A stretch of 64,000 nucleotides of DNA, from positions 91,585-155,584 of the forward strand of contig NZ_JAYGHP010000004.1 of the NCBI RefSeq assembly GCF_034932065.1, given 5' to 3'. This document shows, piece by piece, positions 43,264 through 53,247 of this stretch (position 1 is the first letter of the stretch; each line of letters starts with the position of its first letter). The translations under genes were made by a program, and so were the position numbers. Source of the DNA: Crocosphaera sp. UHCC 0190 (lineage in GTDB: Bacteria; Cyanobacteriota; Cyanobacteriia; Cyanobacteriales; Microcystaceae). The notes beneath the pieces are model-generated. The model was not told the DNA's origin. It worked only from the letters and a program-made list of their open reading frames with translations, and made no database searches.

Positions 43264-44985
43264 TTAAATCTCTCGATCAAAGCCAAATTTGTCCCGAATT
43301 TCGGCATTAAAATACTGTCCTTTTGAGGGAGTTGTTTCTAACTCTTTATACACCGCTTCTGGTACGTCATTATATTTGTAAATACTCCCGTTAACAAATT
43401 CAACTTTGAGGATTTTTTTATCGCCATCATAGTCAAAAGATTTAAGGGCAGCACTCTGACTTTTTAGCAGGGGAAAGGCGATGACATCCCGAATACTTGC
43501 GGAATCTGTTAATAACATAATTAGGCGATCAATGCCAATTCCTAAGCCTCCTGTGGGGGGCATTCCATATTCTAAAGCAGTTAGGAAATCTTCATCTACA
43601 CTATGGGCTTCTAAATCTCCGGCTGCTTTTTGGGAAGCTTGTTCTTCTAATCTTTGTCGTTGATCAATGGGGTCAGTTAATTCTGAAAAACTATTGGCTA
43701 ATTCTCGACCCACAACATATAATTCAAACCGTTCTACTAATCCTGGTTTGCTGCGATGGGGCTTAGCTAAAGGTGAAATTTCTACAGGAAAATCAAGAAT
43801 AAACGTTGGTTGAATTAGGGTAGATTCAACGGTTTGTTCAAAGGCTTCATTGAGTAATTTACCGAGAGAAGTACAGCCATCAGGAATGGCTAATCCTGCT
43901 TTTTTCATGGCTTTTTTGCCTTCTTCTAAGGTCTTAAATTTATCAAAATCTAAGCCGCTTTTCTCTTTAACAATATCGTGCATTGTTACCCGTCGCCAAG
44001 GGGTTGATAAGTCAATTTCTTCCTCTTGATATGTAATATTTAATGTGCCTAAAACTTCTTTCGCTGCTGTGGCAATAATCTCCTCAGTTAGCCTCATCAT
44101 ATCATTATAATCTGCATAAGCTTGATATAATTCAATGGAAGTAAATTCAGGATTATGTTTGGTAGAAACCCCTTCATTACGAAAGATTCTGCCCATTTCA
44201 AATACTTTTTCAAAACCACCCACGATCAACCGTTTGAGATGTAATTCTGTGGCAATTCTGAGATATAAATCCATCTCTAAGGTGTTATGATAAGTAATGA
44301 AAGGTCGAGCCTCTGCTCCTCCTGCTTCTGATTGTAAAACTGGGGTTTCTATTTCAATAAATCCCTGTTGATCTAAGTAGCGACGAATAGAAGCCGTAAT
44401 CTCAGCCCGACGGCGAAAAGTTTGCCTAACTTGAGGATTAACAATTAAGTCTACATAACGCTGACGATAACGTTTTTCTGTATCTGTTAACCCATGCCAT
44501 TTATCCGGTAAAGGTAACAGAGATTTGGTTAAAATAGTGTATTCTTTTACCTTAACGGAAAGTTCTCCTTTTTCCGTTCTTTTAATGATTCCTTGGACTC
44601 CAATAATGTCCCCAGTGTCGGTTAACTTTTTGAGGTGATCAAAGGCATTTTCAAGATCACTCATGTAATCTTGAATTTCTTTTTTATCTAAATATAATTG
44701 AATAGTTCCTGTTTCGTCTTGTAAACTAAAAAAAGCCAATTTTCCAAAGACACGACGGGCGATAATTCTGCCCGCGATCGCAACATTTACCTCAATTTCT
44801 TCCCCATCTTTGAGACTTGCATATTTATCTTGTAATTGTGCCGCATTATGGGTAGATTCCCATTGATAAGCATAAGGGTTTAACCCTAATTCTTTCAACT
44901 GTTCAACTTTTTCAAGACGGGTAGCACGAATTTCTTCTAAACTAGAGGCAGATTGGGGTTCTCGTTGAGGTTGATTGGAAGACAT
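43264..44985 (-). CDS. lysS: lysyl-tRNA synthetase (class II) with C-terminal KTSC domain
   Basis: 573 residues. The N-terminal OB-fold anticodon-binding domain (about 55-150) includes [20 protein letters not shown]. The catalytic core has class II motif 2 [14 protein letters not shown] and motif 3 [15 protein letters not shown]. From about residue 511 an extra 63-residue KTSC domain follows: [38 protein letters not shown] and [14 protein letters not shown]. Ordinary bacterial LysRS proteins end near residue 500-510. The KTSC domain's function is not established, though it is often found with RNA- or tRNA-related proteins. The upstream spacer 44986-45331 is AT-rich with no recognisable feature. 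Confidence 0.93.
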   Translation of the reverse strand: MSSNQPQREPQSASSLEEIRATRLEKVEQLKELGLNPYAYQWESTHNAAQLQDKYASLKDGEEIEVNVAIAGRIIARRVFGKLAFFSLQDETGTIQLYLDKKEIQDYMSDLENAFDHLKKLTDTGDIIGVQGIIKRTEKGELSVKVKEYTILTKSLLPLPDKWHGLTDTEKRYRQRYVDLIVNPQVRQTFRRRAEITASIRRYLDQQGFIEIETPVLQSEAGGAEARPFITYHNTLEMDLYLRIATELHLKRLIVGGFEKVFEMGRIFRNEGVSTKHNPEFTSIELYQAYADYNDMMRLTEEIIATAAKEVLGTLNITYQEEEIDLSTPWRRVTMHDIVKEKSGLDFDKFKTLEEGKKAMKKAGLAIPDGCTSLGKLLNEAFEQTVESTLIQPTFILDFPVEISPLAKPHRSKPGLVERFELYVVGRELANSFSELTDPIDQRQRLEEQASQKAAGDLEAHSVDEDFLTALEYGMPPTGGLGIGIDRLIMLLTDSASIRDVIAFPLLKSQSAALKSFDYDGDKKILKVEFVNGSIYKYNDVPEAVYKELETTPSKGQYFNAEIRDKFGFDREI

Positions 44986-45331
44986 TGTTAAAATAACTCG
45001 AAAAAAGCAAAAAAAGATTAAGCTATGGTCAAATCAGGTTTACCCTTATTAACCCAGGCTTTTATTATAACTGATTAATTCATCTTGATCATTAAATATT
45101 TTACTATTTTTTAGCATCTAATATAAACTCTTGCCAATCATGATCGACCATTTATTTTTCGACTCGATTAAAATACTGTTTTTATTATTTACTAACAGCT
45201 ATCATTGGTTAGTCAGTTACTGGGAGAATTTTCAACTTACCCTTAATTAATATCAGATAAAAACTTTTTTTAAGGCATATTTTTCCCCTTGTTTTTTACC
45301 CTTAAAAGCTGGCAATAAATTACGAGATGCC

Positions 45332-45460
45332 ATGCACCTTAAGTTACCAAAACTCTCATCAAATTCGACCAAAATTATAGCCCAAAAAAGCAGTTATTTG
45401 GTTTGGATAGATGAAGCAGAAATAATCATTTCAGCAATTAAGCAATTAATGAAAGTATAA
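45332..45460 (+). CDS. possible 42-residue small protein
   Basis: The frame reads MHLKLPKLSSNSTKIIAQKS, SYLVWIDEAEIIISAIKQLM, KV, then TAA. Composition is protein-like (amphipathic end EAEIIISAIKQLMKV) and the reading frame ends 20 nt before the convergent kinase gene. The ribosome site is weak (GAG 8 nt upstream). It lies in the 495-bp gap between lysS and the kinase gene. I do not recognise the family. Confidence 0.35.
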   Translation: MHLKLPKLSSNSTKIIAQKSSYLVWIDEAEIIISAIKQLMKV

Positions 45461-45480
45461 TAATACTGACAAATATTATC

Positions 45481-47133
45481 TTACCAAAATCCCCGTTTAC
45501 CGCTAGGCATAACAGTTCGCCAATTAGTTTTAGCCAGAGAGATTTGAGCCTCAGTAACTTGGGCAGAACTCAGATCAACCCCACAGAGATTTGCCCCCTG
45601 TAAATTAGCATATTTTAAGTTCGCCCCACAGAGATTTGCGCCTCTTAAATCTGCCCCATCTAAATTAGCATAACCCAGATAAGCTTCACTCAAATTAGCA
45701 TTTTTCATACTTGCCTGACTTAAATCAGCCCTTCCCAAATCAGCACGAGATAATTCTGCCCCTTGTAGATTAACACGACTCAATTTAGACTCATAGCAAT
45801 TAATACCTGGCAAAAATGCTTTAGCTAAATTCAGTTCATTTAATTCTTGATTAGCAAAATCTCGTCTTCCTTTTTCATAAGCAGCTAACAGGGTTTTTTC
45901 CTGCCATTTCTTTGCTTTCTTAGCAGAAGATGCTTCTTTTGAGGGAGTCGAACCATTGCTGCGGCGACGACTACCCCCTTGTCCTTGAGCAATATTGTAA
46001 CTAACATTAGCCGCCGGACTAACCCCACCTTCCACAGAAGTCGAAACAACCCGCCCCACCTCTGTAGAAACCGCCGAAACGGGACTGCGTTTAGAGATAT
46101 GGGTATTCGTAGACGGGGAAAAACGGCCCGTAGTTGAGGAGGGAGTGATTATCCCTGTGCTTGTCGGAGTGGAGGCATTCGTATTAAACCCTGAAATCAT
46201 GGTCGTCATGCTATCTTGCATCCCCTGTTCATAGGGGGCCATAGCCATAGCATCTAAAACCTCCTGAGCCGACTTGTAGCGATGTTTGACAGAGACTTCT
46301 AACATTTTTTTGAGAACCTTGGACAAAGATTCACCAATATCAACGTAGGGTTCCCAAGCAATTTCCCCCGTTTCGGGATCGCAACCAATATCTTTAGGGG
46401 TTTTGGCTGTCAATAAGTAAACGCAGGTGACACCAACCGCATAAATATCACTAGAATAGACGGGACGCATGGCCATTTGTTCAGGGGGAGCAAACCCGGC
46501 TGTTCCCACGGCAAAGGCGGTAAAAGCCGTTTGTGCTGAGGCATTACTGGCTACCATCGAGTTAACTTGGTTTTTAACGGCACCAAAGTCGATTAATACC
46601 ATTTTGCTGTCTTTTTGGCTGCGAATGAGGTTAGCGGGTTTAATATCGCGGTGAATCACTTTCTGGGAGTGAATATATTGCAAAATGGGGAGGAGTTCCG
46701 TCAAAAATTGCTTAATTCCGGCTTCACTGAAAGGGCCTTTTTTCTTGACCTCTTGATGAAGGTTATAACCTTTGACATATTCTTGAACCAAATAAAATTC
46801 CTGATTCTGCTCAAAGAAATCCAATAATCGGGGAACTTGAGGATGATTTCCCACAATTCCCAAGGTATGGGCCTCACGCTCAAATAATTCCTTGGCCATT
46901 TTATAGACTTGAGGATCATCGGTTGCTGGCCTTAATTGTTTTACCACACAAATTGGATTCCCTGGAAGGGAGAGATCAGCTGCCCCAAAGGTTGCACCAA
47001 AGCCGCCTTTTCCTAGAATGCCTAGGGGTTGATAACGGTTGTTTAGTCGCAGTTGAGAGCCACAGGATTGACAAACCTGGACATTATTGGGGTTTTTCGG
47101 CTGGGCGCAAGACGGGTTTACACAGTAGCTCAT
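45481..47133 (-). CDS. spkB: Ser/Thr protein kinase with Cys motif and pentapeptide repeats (SpkB type)
   Basis: A 550-residue eukaryotic-type kinase. The N-terminus has a zinc-ribbon-like Cys motif (C4, C9, C21, C24). The kinase domain (about 33-300) has the glycine loop GKGGFGATFG, K65, HRDIKPAN (161-168) and DFGAVK (182-187), and is complete. A Ser/Thr-rich linker (about 315-410) follows, then a pentapeptide-repeat solenoid (about 440-525, units like A-D/N-L-x-x). This matches Synechocystis SpkB, which is implicated in oxidative stress and motility. The kinase is likely cytosolic and redox-sensitive through its cysteines. Confidence 0.88.
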   Translation of the reverse strand: MSYCVNPSCAQPKNPNNVQVCQSCGSQLRLNNRYQPLGILGKGGFGATFGAADLSLPGNPICVVKQLRPATDDPQVYKMAKELFEREAHTLGIVGNHPQVPRLLDFFEQNQEFYLVQEYVKGYNLHQEVKKKGPFSEAGIKQFLTELLPILQYIHSQKVIHRDIKPANLIRSQKDSKMVLIDFGAVKNQVNSMVASNASAQTAFTAFAVGTAGFAPPEQMAMRPVYSSDIYAVGVTCVYLLTAKTPKDIGCDPETGEIAWEPYVDIGESLSKVLKKMLEVSVKHRYKSAQEVLDAMAMAPYEQGMQDSMTTMISGFNTNASTPTSTGIITPSSTTGRFSPSTNTHISKRSPVSAVSTEVGRVVSTSVEGGVSPAANVSYNIAQGQGGSRRRSNGSTPSKEASSAKKAKKWQEKTLLAAYEKGRRDFANQELNELNLAKAFLPGINCYESKLSRVNLQGAELSRADLGRADLSQASMKNANLSEAYLGYANLDGADLRGANLCGANLKYANLQGANLCGVDLSSAQVTEAQISLAKTNWRTVMPSGKRGFW

Positions 47134-47425
47134 TCAATCTCACCGATGTCACATTTTGGACTTTGACCAATCGGATTCAAAAGCGGTCAAGATCACCGAA
47201 GTTTAGTCATCTAGTTTTAATATTCCCCAAGTTTCTCCAAAAGTAACAGGTAGGGAAGAATAATCTCCACTAAAACCTCACTCAACAAAAATTCTGCCCT
47301 GAGGACGATCATAAAACCCCGTCGGATAATTAGGTAAACTGTCAATCATCTCCCCTAATTAGATAAATAATATAGATTATAATTTACTTAATATAAATAC
47401 AAGTCGTTTCCAGATACGATTATCA

Positions 47426-50077
47426 ATGATTAATTCCCCAGAAGAAAACCCTACCCAGAGAATTGCGACAACTAAAGATCCTCACGCTGATTATCGTCAC
47501 CTTGATTTTGAGAAACTCACTCCCATGAATCAACATTATGTGACGGTAAAAAGACAATATCCTAATGCGTTATTAATGTACCGTGTCGGGGATTTTTTTG
47601 AATGTTTTTTTCAGGATGCGGTCACAATTTCTCAAGAATTAGAAATATCTTTAACCAGTAAAGAAGGGGGTAGAGAAATTGGACGGGTTGCCATGACAGG
47701 GGTTCCTCATCATGCTTTAGATCGTTATAGTCGCTTATTAGTAGAAAAAGGCTACGCTGTGGTTATTTGTGATCAAGTAGAAGACTCGGCTCAAGCTGCG
47801 GCTGAAGGGCGAATGGTAGACCGACAAATTACTAAATTACTAACGCCTGGAACCTTAACTGATGACGGGATGTTATCGGCAAAACGTAACAATTTTTTAG
47901 CGGCTGTTGTCATTGCAGGGGAACATTGGGGCCTTGCCTATGCTGATATTTCAACGGGGGAATTTTTTACAACTCAATCAAAAGAATTATCAAATTTAAA
48001 CTTAGAATTATTACGCTTACAACCCTCAGAAATTTTAATTCCCACTAATGCCCCTGATCTGAATAGTTTATTACGTCCTGGGGAGAAATCTGAGTATTTA
48101 GCTGAAGTTTTGCCCGACTGTTTTTGTTATTCCCTGCGATCGCAAACAATTTTTACATTAAATGAAGCCAAACCTAGACTTTTAATTACCTTTGGAGTAC
48201 GCTCCTTAGAAGGGATGGGATGTGAACATTTACCCCTAGCAATTCGTGCAGCTGGAGGGTTATTAGAATATATAGAAGATACCCAAAAAGCCCATCAAGT
48301 TCCCCTACAACTTTTACGGACTTATAATCAGGTTGACTTTCTTATTTTAGACCATCAAACCCGTCGCAATTTAGAAATTACTCAAACCGTAAGAGATGGA
48401 AGTTTTCATGGGTCTTTATTATGGGCATTAGATCGCACTTGTACTGCGATGGGAGGACGAGCATTACGCCGTTGGTTATTAGAACCCTTACTCACAATTA
48501 AAGGAATTAATGCGAGACAGGATACAATTCAAGAATTATTTGAAAACCCCTCATTAAGACAAGATTTACGACAGTTATTACGGGGTATTTATGATTTAGA
48601 GCGCATTAGTGGAAGAGTAGGAGCAGGAACAGCAAATGCCAGAGATTTATTATCCTTAGCAGAGTCATTAGTTAAGTTAAAAGACTTAGCTGAATTAGCC
48701 CAAGAAGGCAGTTCACCCTATTTAAAAGCCCTGCAAAATATTCCTCCTGAATTAGAAAAACTTGGTCAATATGTGATTGATCATTTAGTAGAATCTCCTC
48801 CTTTACATTTAAAAGATGGGGGGGTAATTCGAGATGGGATTAATGCTGATTTAGATGCCATGCGTCATCGTCTGCAAGATGATCGTCAATGGTTAGCCAA
48901 TTTAGAATTAACAGAACGACAAAGGACAGGAGTTCCTAATCTTAAAGTCGGATATAATAAGACCTTTGGTTATTATTTAAGTTTACCTCGTAGTAAAGCA
49001 GAACAGGCCCCGAATAATTATGTAAGAAAACAAACCTTAACCAATGAAGAACGTTATATCACGCCTGAATTAAAAGAGCGAGAAACCCGCATTTTAACGG
49101 CACAAGATGACCTCAATAAATTAGAATATGATGTTTTTGTCGAATTGCGTTTAAAAGTGGCTCAGAAAGCCCAAGAAATTCGGCAAATTGCGAAAGCGGT
49201 TGCTGCGGTTGATGTGTTATCGGGATTAGCAGAAATTGCGGTTTTTAAAGCCTATTGTCGTCCAGAAGTGGTTGAGGGTAGACTCATCGAAATTAAGGAC
49301 GGTAGACATCCCGTTGTTGAACAATCTTTGGCCGCAGGTTTATTTGTTCCTAATTCAACTTTTATGGGAGATAATCAAGGAGAAGGAACCCCTGATTTAA
49401 TTATTTTAACGGGCCCAAATGCCAGTGGAAAAAGCTGTTTTTTAAGACAAGTGGGACTGATTCAATTAATGGCCCAAACCGGAAGTTTTGTGCCAGCAAC
49501 CTCTGCAAAATTAGGCATCAGTGATCGCATTTTTACCCGTGTGGGGGCAGTGGATGATTTAGCCACAGGACAATCAACCTTTATGGTAGAAATGAATGAA
49601 ACGGCTAATATTCTCAATCATGCAACTCAAAAATCCTTGATTTTGTTAGACGAAATTGGCAGGGGAACGGCTACCTTTGATGGACTTTCTATTGCTTGGG
49701 CCGTGGCGGAATATTTAGCAACAGAAATTCAAGGCAGAACTATTTTTGCCACCCATTATCATGAATTAAATGAACTTGCATCCATTCTTAGTAATGTGGC
49801 AAATTATCAAGTTACAGTACAAGAATTAGCCCATGAAATTATCTTTTTACATCAAGTTCGTCCAGGGGGTGCAGATAAATCTTATGGTATAGAAGCGGGA
49901 AGATTAGCGGGTTTACCCCCTTCAGTGATTAGTCGTGCTAAACAGGTAATGAATCAGATAGAAAAACATAGTAAAATAGCTTTAGGTTTACGTAAAGGCA
50001 TCAAAAAAGTCAGTCCTATTAAGGATAATAAAACCCAAGAAGAATTAATTGAACAATTAGATATTTTTGGGAATTAG
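47426..50077 (+). CDS. mutS: DNA mismatch repair protein MutS
   Basis: An 883-residue MutS1. The N-terminal mismatch-binding domain has the conserved Phe-Glu-type motif ([14 protein letters not shown], with the F-x-E as FFE-C). The core, lever and clamp domains follow, then the ATPase with Walker A GPNASGKS (about 663-670), [12 protein letters not shown] and the THYHEL motif. Length is typical. A TATAAT -10-like element lies about 45 nt upstream in the 292-bp gap from the divergent kinase gene. mutL is not nearby. Confidence 0.95.
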   Translation: MINSPEENPTQRIATTKDPHADYRHLDFEKLTPMNQHYVTVKRQYPNALLMYRVGDFFECFFQDAVTISQELEISLTSKEGGREIGRVAMTGVPHHALDRYSRLLVEKGYAVVICDQVEDSAQAAAEGRMVDRQITKLLTPGTLTDDGMLSAKRNNFLAAVVIAGEHWGLAYADISTGEFFTTQSKELSNLNLELLRLQPSEILIPTNAPDLNSLLRPGEKSEYLAEVLPDCFCYSLRSQTIFTLNEAKPRLLITFGVRSLEGMGCEHLPLAIRAAGGLLEYIEDTQKAHQVPLQLLRTYNQVDFLILDHQTRRNLEITQTVRDGSFHGSLLWALDRTCTAMGGRALRRWLLEPLLTIKGINARQDTIQELFENPSLRQDLRQLLRGIYDLERISGRVGAGTANARDLLSLAESLVKLKDLAELAQEGSSPYLKALQNIPPELEKLGQYVIDHLVESPPLHLKDGGVIRDGINADLDAMRHRLQDDRQWLANLELTERQRTGVPNLKVGYNKTFGYYLSLPRSKAEQAPNNYVRKQTLTNEERYITPELKERETRILTAQDDLNKLEYDVFVELRLKVAQKAQEIRQIAKAVAAVDVLSGLAEIAVFKAYCRPEVVEGRLIEIKDGRHPVVEQSLAAGLFVPNSTFMGDNQGEGTPDLIILTGPNASGKSCFLRQVGLIQLMAQTGSFVPATSAKLGISDRIFTRVGAVDDLATGQSTFMVEMNETANILNHATQKSLILLDEIGRGTATFDGLSIAWAVAEYLATEIQGRTIFATHYHELNELASILSNVANYQVTVQELAHEIIFLHQVRPGGADKSYGIEAGRLAGLPPSVISRAKQVMNQIEKHSKIALGLRKGIKKVSPIKDNKTQEELIEQLDIFGN

Positions 50078-50096
50078 TTTTGATACACTCGTAATA

Positions 50097-50164
50097 ATAC
50101 CAATTTCCTAAAGTCAAGCTACATATTTTTCTAGGGGTCAACGGCCGTTGACCCCTACAACATC
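50097..50164 (-). repeat. 68-nt repeat, left copy (inverted)
   Basis: Its reverse complement aligns with 51397-51464 without gaps, 61 of 68 bases identical. It contains the GTAGGGGTCAACGG palindrome (50132-50158) and encodes the last residues and stop of the CHAD protein. Confidence 0.8.
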
Positions 50165-51145
50165 TTCAGCTTTAATTACTGTAGGTTGTAATACTGTAAG
50201 ATGAAAGTCTTTGCGCGTTTTAGCACTCAAAAATTTACGTTGTAAAGTTTCCCATTCTTGCCATTTCTGATAACGGTTTTCCCGTAAAATTTGAGAACAC
50301 ATAGGCATCTTTTCTATGATATTATCACCAAACACATTATCAAGAAACTCAGCTAAAACAAAACTATCTTGAATATCTCCTAATACTGTTTGTATATCTT
50401 TGATATCTGTGAGATAATCTTGATATGTATCCCCATAAAAATGCGTAAATAGTTCCATATTATAGCGGGTTCGTTTGGCTTCTTTCCTTAAATCATGCAA
50501 AATCAGACCTTGTTGCATTAATAAAGTTTCTACTGCTTCCTGAGATAAACCATCAGGAAAAAATGCTTCCCCTTCTCTAAATTTAACCCCAATAACCCAT
50601 CCTGAATGAAGCATAAATTGACTGACTTGAGGTAAGAGAAGATCTGCTAAAATTTCCTGAATATAAATAGCAGCAATATCATGATAATTTGGTTGATTTA
50701 ACCACTTTTCAAAGGATTCTTTGAGTTTTAGGTAATTTTTGCTATTTAACAGTTTTTTTACTCTTTTAAAAACTTTCTTTCTTTGTTTAGTTACATACAA
50801 TAAAACTTGGTCTAGATATTTTTGTTCTTTCGATGGCAAAATTGGATAATATTTATTATCTAAAGTATCTTCCAAAACATCAAGATCTCGTAAATTACCT
50901 AATATTTTTGCAATGTTGCCTACCTTCTTTTCTTGAGCATTTTTCGGTAAATCTAAAGCCGGATTAAATCCATTAATAGCACTTCTTAAACGTCGCATTC
51001 CCACACGCATTTGATGTAATTCTTCGGGATCTTTATCCTCTAAAACAGCTAATTCATACTTCAGAAATTTATGATAATGTTTGGCGATCGCTACATAGGC
51101 CCAGTCACCAAAGGTTGTCGGTTCATGTTCTAAATATTCCGTCAT
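50138..51145 (-). CDS. CHAD domain protein
   Basis: A 335-residue all-helical protein. The CHAD motif is complete: DPEELHQMRVGMRRLRSAIN near residue 40, ILGNLRDLDVLEDTL, and the second half GLILHDLRKEAKRTRYNMEL with DIQTVLGDIQDSFVLAEFLD. CHAD proteins bind polyphosphate through conserved His and basic residues. The ATG at 51145 is preceded by AGGAGG, so it is preferred to a GTG-like start at 51166. The C-terminal VVGVNGR and stop come from a palindromic repeat. The gene is bracketed by two inverted copies of a 68-nt repeat. Confidence 0.88.
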   Translation of the reverse strand: MTEYLEHEPTTFGDWAYVAIAKHYHKFLKYELAVLEDKDPEELHQMRVGMRRLRSAINGFNPALDLPKNAQEKKVGNIAKILGNLRDLDVLEDTLDNKYYPILPSKEQKYLDQVLLYVTKQRKKVFKRVKKLLNSKNYLKLKESFEKWLNQPNYHDIAAIYIQEILADLLLPQVSQFMLHSGWVIGVKFREGEAFFPDGLSQEAVETLLMQQGLILHDLRKEAKRTRYNMELFTHFYGDTYQDYLTDIKDIQTVLGDIQDSFVLAEFLDNVFGDNIIEKMPMCSQILRENRYQKWQEWETLQRKFLSAKTRKDFHLTVLQPTVIKAEDVVGVNGR

Positions 51146-51396
51146 TTTGCTACCTCCTAATGACACTTTACTCGAAAGGTTGTACTATATCTTTGATGGG
51201 TTTTCTCTTAATCAACTTTTACTTTATCTTCATTCTAAGCCATGAAATTCCAAAAGTTATCGAAAAGTTAAGTAATTTTAAGCTGAACTTAACCCTGTAT
51301 TTGACTGGTTAGAATTTATGGGTTTAATTAGCTATACTAATACTTCACCTTATCAGACTTGTAATACCATTTTCATCAACTTGGACTATAGAGGTG

Positions 51397-51464
51397 GATG
51401 TTGTAGGAGTCAACGGCCGTTGACTCCTACAAAAATGCGTAGCTAGACTTTAGGAAATTAGTAT
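51397..51464 (+). repeat. 68-nt repeat, right copy
   Basis: Partner of 50097-50164 in opposite orientation. The palindrome inside (51403-51430, GTAGGAGTCAACGG and its complement) is perfect. It lies in the 333-bp spacer upstream of CHAD. Confidence 0.8.
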
Positions 51465-51478
51465 AACTTAGTAGCAAA

Positions 51479-52240
51479 GTGCATTATTTTCTCTTTCTGT
51501 CTTCCCTTATAAGCGTCATCCTATTTACCCTTATGGGATGTCAAAAAACCTCTGTCACGCCTCAAATTGAGTCATCTCCTATCGTCATTCCTTCCCCAAC
51601 TCCGACGGTTTCTCCTGCATCTCCTGAAGAACGAAAAAAAGCTGCTGAGTTGCGACAATTAGGCTTAAAATATCGTCAACAGGGTCAATTTTCTGAGGCA
51701 CTCAAAACCTTAGAAGAATCTGTTAACCTTGATCCTCAAAATCTATCTGGGTTAGTATTATTAGGATGGACATATCATTTAGCAAAACAGCCAGAACCCG
51801 CCATAAAAAACCTACAAAATGCTTTAATTGTCGATCAAAATCATGTTCCTGCCTTGAATGCTTTGGGCATTGTTTATTTGGTGAATAATAATTTAGAGCA
51901 AGCCGTTAAAATTCATAACCAGGCGATTACCTTAAAACCAGATAATGAAATTGCTCACTATAATCTAAGTTTAGCTTATCATCTTCTAAAACAATATGAC
52001 ATAGCCCAAACCCATGCTCAAAAAGCAACATCTCTCGAACCCTATAACCCCCATCCTTGGGTAGCTTTAGCCATAATTTATGAACAGCAAGGAGAAACTA
52101 AATTAGCCCAAGAAGTTTATAATAAAGCTATCTCTTTAGATGGTCGTTACCGTCAAACTAATTTTTTAGATCATCTCACAGAGGCCGGATTTAGCACAGA
52201 GCAAATTCAGCAAGTTAAGAACATTTTACCGAGGCTGTAG
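51479..52240 (+). CDS. TPR-repeat lipoprotein
   Basis: A 253-residue protein starting at GTG. The N-terminus is a lipoprotein signal (LFLSSLISVILFTLMGC, lipobox FTLMGC, lipidated Cys about residue 21), followed by a Pro/Ser/Thr-rich linker (about 25-50) and five TPR units (about 55-235, e.g. AELRQLGLKYRQQGQFSEAL and ALNALGIVYLVNNNLEQAVK). It is a membrane-anchored periplasmic scaffold; its partner is unknown. A hairpin (ACCGAGGCTG around the stop) and a strong terminator follow. Confidence 0.85.
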   Translation: MHYFLFLSSLISVILFTLMGCQKTSVTPQIESSPIVIPSPTPTVSPASPEERKKAAELRQLGLKYRQQGQFSEALKTLEESVNLDPQNLSGLVLLGWTYHLAKQPEPAIKNLQNALIVDQNHVPALNALGIVYLVNNNLEQAVKIHNQAITLKPDNEIAHYNLSLAYHLLKQYDIAQTHAQKATSLEPYNPHPWVALAIIYEQQGETKLAQEVYNKAISLDGRYRQTNFLDHLTEAGFSTEQIQQVKNILPRL

Positions 52241-52261
52241 TCTCGGAGGGAACGGGGGACG

Positions 52262-52308
52262 GGGAACGGGTAACAGTAATTTCTGTTTCCTTAGTTCAAC
52301 CCGTTCCC
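52262..52308. terminator. hairpin between convergent genes
   Basis: GGGAACGGGT and ACCCGTTCCC form a perfect 10-bp stem with a 27-nt loop. It can stop transcription from both the TPR gene and the gene at 52342. Confidence 0.65.
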
Positions 52309-52341
52309 GCATTTTCGCCCCCGTAAGCATTCCCCTATCGA

Positions 52342-52551
52342 CTACTCGATAGAAATGGCCTGAGGCCCAGACCCATTATCTTTGGTATTGTCCGTGTAGG
52401 TAAAATTGGTCAGTCCTTGCTTTTGGAGCCAACCTTTTAAGGGATCTTCTGACAGTTTGAGTTTAAGCGCACCGGAGACAAGTCCCCCAGTAAACGCTAG
52501 GGGTTGCTGGACAAATTCTTTGACAATTGGCTGTAATTCGTCGAAGAACAT
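52342..52551 (-). CDS. small cyanobacterial protein of unknown function
   Basis: A 69-residue protein: MFFDELQPIVKEFVQQPLAF, TGGLVSGALKLKLSEDPLKG, WLQKQGLTNFTYTDN and an acidic tail. The N-terminal half is amphipathic and the middle glycine-rich, perhaps membrane-associating. AGGAGG lies 8 nt before the ATG, and the gene is convergent with the TPR gene. Similar short proteins occur across cyanobacteria; I know no function. Confidence 0.7.
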   Translation of the reverse strand: MFFDELQPIVKEFVQQPLAFTGGLVSGALKLKLSEDPLKGWLQKQGLTNFTYTDNTKDNGSGPQAISIE

Positions 52552-52652
52552 TTTAAACCTCCTGGTTTGATTCAGATTTGGGGTGAATAATGCCCCCTTT
52601 AAATGTTAAGTTAATTTAAGTTAATCGGATACTGTTGAGCCGTTATTTTGCT

Positions 52653-53174
52653 ATGTCTGTTACTAAAGATACATCAAAGTCTATGAATCGTGGGCTATTA
52701 ACCACAATTATTTTGTTAGGTATTGTCATTATTTGGATCGGTGCTAGACTGATTTTTCCTGATGTTCCTACGATTTTTGCTGGGACAATACCGGATAATT
52801 TAGGGAGCAATAATGGACAATTAGCCTCTTGTCCTAATACGCCAAATTGTGTCAGTTCTCAAAGTAAGGATGCAGAACATTCGATTAAACCCTTATCCTA
52901 TCAGGGGGATAATTCAGACGCGATCGCTAAGCTAAAAACCATTATTAATCAACAAGAGCGCAGTCAAATTATTTCAGAGACTGATGATTATCTTTATGCT
53001 CAATTTACGAGTCCTTGGATGGGATTTGTTGATGATGTTGAGTTTTATGTTAATTCCCAACAAGGAAGAATAGAAGTGCGTTCAGCTTCTCGTTTGGGTG
53101 AATCTGATTTAGGGGTAAACCGTCAAAGAATTGAACAAATTAGACAGGCATTTAAAACGACTGTAGGGGCATAA
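52653..53174 (+). CDS. DUF1499 domain protein, membrane-anchored
   Basis: About 173 residues. One N-terminal membrane helix (LLTTIILLGIVIIWIGARLIF) is followed by the DUF1499 domain: LASCPNTPNCVSSQSKDAEH with conserved Cys pair, DYLYAQFTSPWMGFVDDVEF, and VRSASRLGESDLGVNRQRIE. The family is widespread and uncharacterised; some plant members are chloroplastic. I use ATG 52653; a TTG at 52635 is possible. The last residues TVGA and the stop lie inside a GTAGGGG palindrome. Confidence 0.85.
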   Translation: MSVTKDTSKSMNRGLLTTIILLGIVIIWIGARLIFPDVPTIFAGTIPDNLGSNNGQLASCPNTPNCVSSQSKDAEHSIKPLSYQGDNSDAIAKLKTIINQQERSQIISETDDYLYAQFTSPWMGFVDDVEFYVNSQQGRIEVRSASRLGESDLGVNRQRIEQIRQAFKTTVGA

Positions 53175-53226
53175 TAATATTATGCCCTCCTTATGATCTA
53201 CGGGCTTAACATTGTTAAGCCCCTAC
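53163..53226. repeat. two tandem GTAGG palindromes
   Basis: 53163-53189 (GTAGGGGCATAATA...) and 53198-53226 (CTACGGGCTTAACA...) in inverted relative orientation. They fill the space between DUF1499 and midA; the first supplies the DUF1499 stop codon. Confidence 0.7.
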
Positions 53227-53247
53227 TCAACTTATCATATAATTACT

